From contig CANLWQ010000054.1 of NCBI GenBank assembly GCA_947494405.1, positions 1 through 9,823 on the forward strand: 9,823 nucleotides of DNA, in the 5' to 3' direction. Of this stretch, positions 6,200-9,823 are shown one piece after another. The notes beneath the pieces were generated by a model. The model saw only the letters and a list, made by a program, of their open reading frames with translations, did not search any database and was not told where the DNA came from. The position numbers were made by a program, and so were the translations under genes. Position 1 is the first letter of the stretch. Each line of letters begins with the position of its first letter. This DNA comes from Comamonadaceae bacterium. GTDB lineage: Bacteria; Pseudomonadota; Gammaproteobacteria; Burkholderiales; Burkholderiaceae_C.

Positions 6200-6918
6200 G
6201 CACGGTGCCATTGATTGAAACCCGTAACTTGAACATGCGCTTTGGTGGCGTGCATGCCACCCGCGACGTCAATTTCAAACTCAGCGACGGTGAATTGCGT
6301 TGCATCATCGGCCCCAATGGCGCGGGCAAAAGCACGTTCTTCAAACAACTCACAGGCCAGTTGCGCCCCACCTCGGGTCAGGTGCTGTTTCGCGGCCAAG
6401 ACATCACCGGCTGTCAGCCGCATGTGCCCGCGCGTTTGGGCATTGGCATCAAAACCCAAGTACCCAGTTTGTTCAATGGCCTGTCGGTGTGGGAAAACGT
6501 GTGGTTATCCGCTTGCCGTGTGTATCCCAAGGCCAAAGCCTTGGAAGTCACCCGCGACACCTTAGAGCGCGTGGGTTTGACCCATCTGCAAAAGTCCACC
6601 GCCGGCATGCTGGCGCACGGGCAACGCCAATGGGTTGAGTTGGCTGTGGTCATCGCCGCAGACCCTGCGCTTATTTTGTTGGATGAACCTGCTGCCGGCA
6701 TGAGTGACCAAGAGGTGCGTCGCACTGCCGACTTGATTTTGGAAATCAATAAAAGCCACGCCTTGATTGTGGTGGAGCACGACATGAGCTTTATTCGCAT
6801 GATCGCCAAGATGGTCACTGTGTTTCACCAAGGCGCCATACTCACCGAAGACTTGCCCGACGCTGTGATGAACAACCCCACGGTGCGCCAAGTCTATTTG
6901 GGCAAAAAAGCCGCTTAA
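6196..6918 (+). CDS. ABC transporter ATP-binding protein (LivG/UrtD-like)
   Basis: This is one of two cytoplasmic ATPases that power the importer. All motifs are visible in the 240 residues: Walker A GPNGAGKST (39-47), Q-loop glutamine 88 in IKTQVPSLF, signature LAHGQRQW (139-146), Walker B ALILLDEP (158-165) with catalytic Glu164, and H-loop His195 in VVEHDMSF. The signature is LAHGQ instead of the usual LSGGQ; this LxHGQ(R/K)QW form is characteristic of UrtD-type subunits and supports the urea/amide assignment over LivG. The start overlaps the upstream permease's stop (ATGA), with AAGGGAG (6182-6188) 7 bases before it. Confidence 0.92.
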   Translation: MSTVPLIETRNLNMRFGGVHATRDVNFKLSDGELRCIIGPNGAGKSTFFKQLTGQLRPTSGQVLFRGQDITGCQPHVPARLGIGIKTQVPSLFNGLSVWENVWLSACRVYPKAKALEVTRDTLERVGLTHLQKSTAGMLAHGQRQWVELAVVIAADPALILLDEPAAGMSDQEVRRTADLILEINKSHALIVVEHDMSFIRMIAKMVTVFHQGAILTEDLPDAVMNNPTVRQVYLGKKAA

Positions 6919-6933
6919 ACAGAAAGAACCTGC

Positions 6934-7644
6934 ATGCTCGACATTCAACAGCTCCACGCAGGCTACGGCAGCATTCCGGTGTTGCGTGGTATCGATTTGC
7001 ACATCAATTCAGGCGAAGCCGTGGGCATTTTGGGCCACAACGGCATGGGCAAAACCACGCTCTTGCGCAGCATCATCGGTGCTTTGTTGCCCACCCAAGG
7101 CAGCGTTCAATTCAGCGGCCAAAACGTCAGTCGCTTGGCCCCCAACCAACGCGCCAAATTGGGCATGGCTTATGTGCCCCAAGGGCGTGAAATATTTCCC
7201 AATTTATCCGTCACCGATAACTTGCGCATGGGCTGGGTCAAACGCGGGCGTGCTTCTGCCCAAGACCTAGACAGCTTGCTGACCGACTTTCCGCGCCTCA
7301 AGCCATTGATGGATCGCATGGGCGGCTCTTTGTCGGGTGGCGAGCAACAACTCTTGGCCTTGGCGCGTGCTTTGGCGGGCGACCCTCAGTTGCTGCTGCT
7401 CGATGAACCCACCGAAGGCATTCAGCCTTCCATCATCGAAGAAATTGCAGAAACCTTGTCTGTTTTGCGCAAGCAGCGCTCGCTCACCATCATCTTGGTC
7501 GAGCAAAACTTGGACTTCATTGCTTCGGTGTCAGAGCGCGTGATGGTGATCAAGCGCGGACAAATCACCGGTGAAATTCCCCGCGAACACCTCACCGACT
7601 TAGACACCGTCAGCGAATACACAGGTGTCAGCACCACACACTGA
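6934..7644 (+). CDS. ABC transporter ATP-binding protein (LivF/UrtE-like)
   Basis: This is the second ATPase of the importer, 236 residues. It has Walker A GHNGMGKT (34-41), Q-loop VPQGREIFPNLSV (81-93) with Gln83, a canonical signature LSGGEQQ (133-139) and Walker B LLLLDEP (153-159) with Glu158. The usual H-loop histidine is replaced by Gln191 in ILVEQN. That substitution is normal for LivF/UrtE proteins, so the catalytic site of the heterodimer probably relies on the partner's His195. The gene starts 15 bases after the first ATPase, with only a weak GAAAGAA ribosome-binding site, so expression may depend on coupling. Confidence 0.92.
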   Translation: MLDIQQLHAGYGSIPVLRGIDLHINSGEAVGILGHNGMGKTTLLRSIIGALLPTQGSVQFSGQNVSRLAPNQRAKLGMAYVPQGREIFPNLSVTDNLRMGWVKRGRASAQDLDSLLTDFPRLKPLMDRMGGSLSGGEQQLLALARALAGDPQLLLLDEPTEGIQPSIIEEIAETLSVLRKQRSLTIILVEQNLDFIASVSERVMVIKRGQITGEIPREHLTDLDTVSEYTGVSTTH

Positions 7645-7654
7645 TTCGGCCAAC

Positions 7655-7668
7655 TTTTTTCAACACAA
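7655..7668 (+). repeat. 14-base leader repeat, copy 2 (TTTTTTCAACACAA)
   Basis: Exact second copy of the 3024-3037 element. It lies in the 38-base gap between the second ATPase and the SDR gene, just before the AAGGA ribosome-binding site. It makes the SDR leader resemble that of the binding-protein gene. Confidence 0.7.
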
Positions 7669-7682
7669 CCCAAGGAAACACC

Positions 7683-8444
7683 ATGGACATGCAACTCAAA
7701 GGTTTGCGCGCACTTGTCACAGGCGGCACCAAAGGCATAGGGCGAGCGATTGCTGAAACCTTGGCCAAAGAAGGCGCCAGCGTGGCTTTTTGTGCGCGCA
7801 ATGCGGGCGAAGTCGCCGAGGCGGCCAAAGCCATGTCTGCAACGGGCAGCAAAGTCATTGGCTCGGTGGCCGATGTGGGCAACGCGGACAGTTTGAAAGC
7901 TTGGGTTGCCAAATCAGCGGCGGACTTGGGGGGCATAGACATCGTGGTGGCCAATGTGAGTGCATTGGCCATTGCCGCAGACGAAGAGAGCTGGAAAAAA
8001 GGTTTTGAGGTTGACCTCATGGGCAGCGTGCGCTTGGTCGACAGCGCCATGCCATTTTTGGAAAAAAGCAAGCACCCCGCCATCGTCACCATTTCCAGCG
8101 TGTCGGGGCGCGAGATCGATTTCGCCTCTGGCCCCTATGGTGCTTTCAAAGCCGCTTTGGTGCACTACACCCAAGGCTTGGCTTACCACTTGGCGGGCAA
8201 AGGCATTCGCGCCAACAGCGTCTCGCCTGGCAACACATATTTCCCAGGCGGTGTGTGGAGTCAAATTGAAACCGGCAACCCCGATTTCTTTAAAGTGGCT
8301 TTGGGCATGAACCCCACAGGCCGCATGGGCACGCCGCAAGAAATGGCCAATGCAGTGGTGTTTTTGGCCAGCCCCGTGGCCAGTTTCATCACCGGCACCA
8401 ACTTGGTGGTTGACGGCGCACTGACCAAGGGCGTTCAGTTATAA
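7683..8444 (+). CDS. Short-chain dehydrogenase/reductase (SDR), classical type
   Basis: This is a predicted NAD(P)-dependent oxidoreductase of 253 residues, normal for classical SDRs. Visible elements are the dinucleotide-binding TGGTKGIG (13-20), Asp64 in ADV, catalytic Ser139 (TISSVSG), Tyr152 and Lys156 (YGAFK), and the SPG loop (181-183). Arg39 in CARN after the second strand suggests a preference for NADP(H). The NNAG motif after strand 4 is replaced by Asn91-Val-Ser-Ala. AAGGA (7672-7676) sits 6 bases before ATG. The gene is the last in the amide operon by position and strand, but no known step of amide uptake or hydrolysis needs it. It might act on the acid or alcohol side of the amide substrate. 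The substrate cannot be named. Confidence 0.88.
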   Translation: MDMQLKGLRALVTGGTKGIGRAIAETLAKEGASVAFCARNAGEVAEAAKAMSATGSKVIGSVADVGNADSLKAWVAKSAADLGGIDIVVANVSALAIAADEESWKKGFEVDLMGSVRLVDSAMPFLEKSKHPAIVTISSVSGREIDFASGPYGAFKAALVHYTQGLAYHLAGKGIRANSVSPGNTYFPGGVWSQIETGNPDFFKVALGMNPTGRMGTPQEMANAVVFLASPVASFITGTNLVVDGALTKGVQL

Positions 8445-8451
8445 GTTTTTT
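8420..8451 (+). terminator. Weak candidate terminator at the end of the amide operon
   Basis: ACTGA (8420-8424) and TCAGT (8435-8439) can form a 5-bp stem with a 10-base loop, followed after six bases by TTTTTT (8446-8451) and, two bases on, TTTTT (8454-8458). The stem is short, so termination here is doubtful. No better terminator for either convergent operon was found. Confidence 0.2.
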
Positions 8452-9496
8452 GGTTTTTCTCTAAGCGGCTGTGCTCTAGGTTCTCAAACAAGGACAGCAT
8501 CCACTCGATGCGCTGGGGCATGGCGCGGTTGGGGAAACCGGTCAAGGCCAAGCGTGATGAGGTGGTGTCTTGGCATTGCTCAACCAAATAGGCAATACCT
8601 GCCAACGGTTGAGGCGGGTTGCGTTGGGTAAAAATCCAGCCCGCTTGAAAACGTGCTTGTGCCAGTAACAGCGCTTTTCGCCAAGGACTGACCACAGCGC
8701 GGTGGTTCACAGAATCCAATTCGCAGCGGCGCAGCTCGTTGCCAATTTCGCCGTAGATCAAACCAGCGGCCAAGATGGCCGAACGGCAATCGCGAGGTAA
8801 CTCGGCAATACCCACCATAGAGCGTTTGTAAAGACTATCGGCTTCATCAAGCACGCGGCTGATCACGTTTTGCACCGCTGGGTTGAGTGTGGGTTGGGCC
8901 AGCCATTCTTGTGGATTCAGTCCTTCTTCACGCATCCACGCTAAGGGCAGGTAGATACGTTGGTTGCGCGCATCTTCGCCTACATCGCGTGCGATGTTGG
9001 TCAGCTGCATAGCCACACCCAATTCGCAGGCACGCGCCAAGGTGGAGGCCTGCTGCGGACCCATGATCCAGCACATCATCGCGCCCACACTGCCTGCCAC
9101 GCGGGCGGCATAGCCGTGCAAATCTTCCATGCTTTCATACTGCTTGCCGTGTCCGTCCCAAGCGAAACCGTCGAGCAAAGCGTCTAGCAAATGGCGCGGC
9201 AAGGCGTGGCGTTGCACCACGATGCTCAGGGCGCGGTCTTCCACGGTATTCATGGGTGTGCCGGCATACATCAGGTCTAGGCGGTGATGCAAAACCCGCA
9301 AGCTGTCTTCAATCACCCCGCCTTGGTCGACCATGTCGTCGGCCACGCGGCAAAACGCGTACAAAGCAATGGCGGCCGAGCGCACACGTGGGGGTAAAAA
9401 CCGGCTGGCTGCAAAAAAAGTTTTGGAGCCGTCGCGCATCATTTCGACGCAGGCGTCTAGATCGTCTTCCGCTTGGTCAGTGAACGGCAAAGGCAT
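8435..9496 (-). CDS. crtB: Phytoene synthase CrtB
   Basis: This enzyme condenses two geranylgeranyl diphosphates head to head to phytoene, the first committed C40 carotenoid step. The 353-residue product has both aspartate-rich substrate-binding motifs: DDMVD (53-57) after YAFCRVA, and NIARDVGEDARNQRIYLP (167-184). The N-terminal stretch GSKTFFAASRFLPPRVR (23-39) is typical of CrtB from purple photosynthetic bacteria, which argues against HpnC/HpnD or squalene synthase. I chose ATG 9496 because AGAGG lies 9 bases upstream; a TTG at 9505 would sit directly against that ribosome-binding site. The gene begins inside the end of crtI (20-base overlap), so the two are translationally coupled. Its own end overlaps the convergent SDR by 10 bases. 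Confidence 0.93.
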   Translation of the reverse strand: MPLPFTDQAEDDLDACVEMMRDGSKTFFAASRFLPPRVRSAAIALYAFCRVADDMVDQGGVIEDSLRVLHHRLDLMYAGTPMNTVEDRALSIVVQRHALPRHLLDALLDGFAWDGHGKQYESMEDLHGYAARVAGSVGAMMCWIMGPQQASTLARACELGVAMQLTNIARDVGEDARNQRIYLPLAWMREEGLNPQEWLAQPTLNPAVQNVISRVLDEADSLYKRSMVGIAELPRDCRSAILAAGLIYGEIGNELRRCELDSVNHRAVVSPWRKALLLAQARFQAGWIFTQRNPPQPLAGIAYLVEQCQDTTSSRLALTGFPNRAMPQRIEWMLSLFENLEHSRLEKNQKTYN

Positions 9497-9823
9497 GGGG
9501 CACAACCTCTTCTAATAATTTGGCAGACATCAACACACTGGGCACACCCGCGCCGGGCTGGCTGCTGGCACCGACCATGAATAAATTTTCCACATCCTCG
9601 CTGCGGTTGTGTGGGCGAAACCAAGCGCTTTGGGTGAGTACCGGCTCCAAGCCAAAACCCGCGCCTTGGTAAGACCACAGACGGTCTTGGAAATCTTGTG
9701 GTGTGGTGACTTTGGAGCTGACCACATGTTGGTTTAAATCGGGCAATACCGAGTCTTGCAACACCGTGGCAATGGCTTGGCGGTACTGCTCGGTGACGGC
9801 GGGCCAATCGGTGCCGCTGCTCA
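9477..9823 (-). CDS. crtI: Phytoene desaturase CrtI, C-terminal 115 residues
   Basis: This FAD-dependent enzyme converts phytoene to neurosporene or lycopene, acting directly after CrtB. Only the C-terminal end is in the window, running off the right edge. The diagnostic piece is NLFMVGASSQPGAGVPSV, close to the conserved CrtI/CrtN end (VGAGTHPGAGVPGV) that closes the FAD-binding site, followed by an SAKLLEEVV helix. Upstream residues GTDWPAVTEQYRQAI and SYQGAGFGLEPV also fit bacterial CrtI. In the FAD motif, SSQPGAG replaces the common GTHPGAG. The reading continues open to the edge, and the stop is TGA at 9479-9477. The crtI-crtB order and overlap match carotenoid clusters of anoxygenic phototrophs. 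The desaturation number cannot be judged from this part. Confidence 0.88.
   Translation of the reverse strand, partial: SSGTDWPAVTEQYRQAIATVLQDSVLPDLNQHVVSSKVTTPQDFQDRLWSYQGAGFGLEPVLTQSAWFRPHNRSEDVENLFMVGASSQPGAGVPSVLMSAKLLEEVVPHAFAVH

Noticed and set aside
4320..7644. Naming the transporter genes livHMGF or urtBCDE outright.
   Set aside because: The short first permease argues against true UrtB and the UrtD-like C-loop argues against Liv, and the amidase points to amides. A specific symbol would overstate what can be seen.
8435..9496. The minus-strand synthase might be HpnC/HpnD (squalene pathway).
   Set aside because: It overlaps a crtI-type desaturase and has the purple-bacterial CrtB N-terminal stretch; no hpn genes are nearby in the window.

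Overview
The window reads as chromosomal DNA of a freshwater-type betaproteobacterium, most likely a Comamonadaceae/Burkholderiales member such as Limnohabitans or Rhodoferax. This is inferred from moderate GC with heavy use of TTG for leucine, from protein family resemblance, and from the adjoining carotenoid genes, which look like those of anoxygenic phototrophic proteobacteria. No database search was possible, so the taxon is an inference.

Layout. Positions 1-72 (minus) hold the first 24 codons of a probable MarR-family regulator. A 124-bp divergent region (73-196) follows, carrying overlapping inverted repeats. From 197 to 8444 eight genes run on the plus strand with short gaps or overlaps and look like one operon: a cytoplasmic AmiC-like amide sensor (197-1360), an amidase-signature amidase (1456-2973), a Tat-exported UrtA/FmdD-type binding protein (3051-4277), two permeases (4320-5186, 5183-6199), two ABC ATPases (6196-6918, 6934-7644) and a short-chain dehydrogenase/reductase (7683-8444). 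On the minus strand, phytoene synthase crtB (8435-9496) and the 3' end of phytoene desaturase crtI (9477-9823) form a second, convergent operon. It overlaps the end of the SDR gene by 10 bp.

How the genes may work together. The binding protein captures a small amide or urea-like solute in the periplasm. The two permeases and two ATPases import it, and the amidase hydrolyses it to a carboxylate and ammonia. The AmiC-like protein is a soluble relative of the transporter's binding protein and would report ligand inside the cell. In Pseudomonas the AmiC partner is the antiterminator AmiR, but no AmiR gene is visible here. The neighbouring regulator is MarR-like instead, and the leader contains alternative hairpins. 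The role of the SDR is not clear. crtI and crtB make phytoene and convert it to acyclic carotenoids, and belong to a separate function.

The least explained part is the first 350 bases. There the AmiC-like gene has an unsettled start, a strongly Shine-Dalgarno-led ATG in a different frame, an A AAA AAG slippery heptamer that would join that frame to the gene, and a hairpin just downstream. No stretch over 300 bases lacks a gene. No RNA genes, CRISPR arrays or mobile elements were seen.
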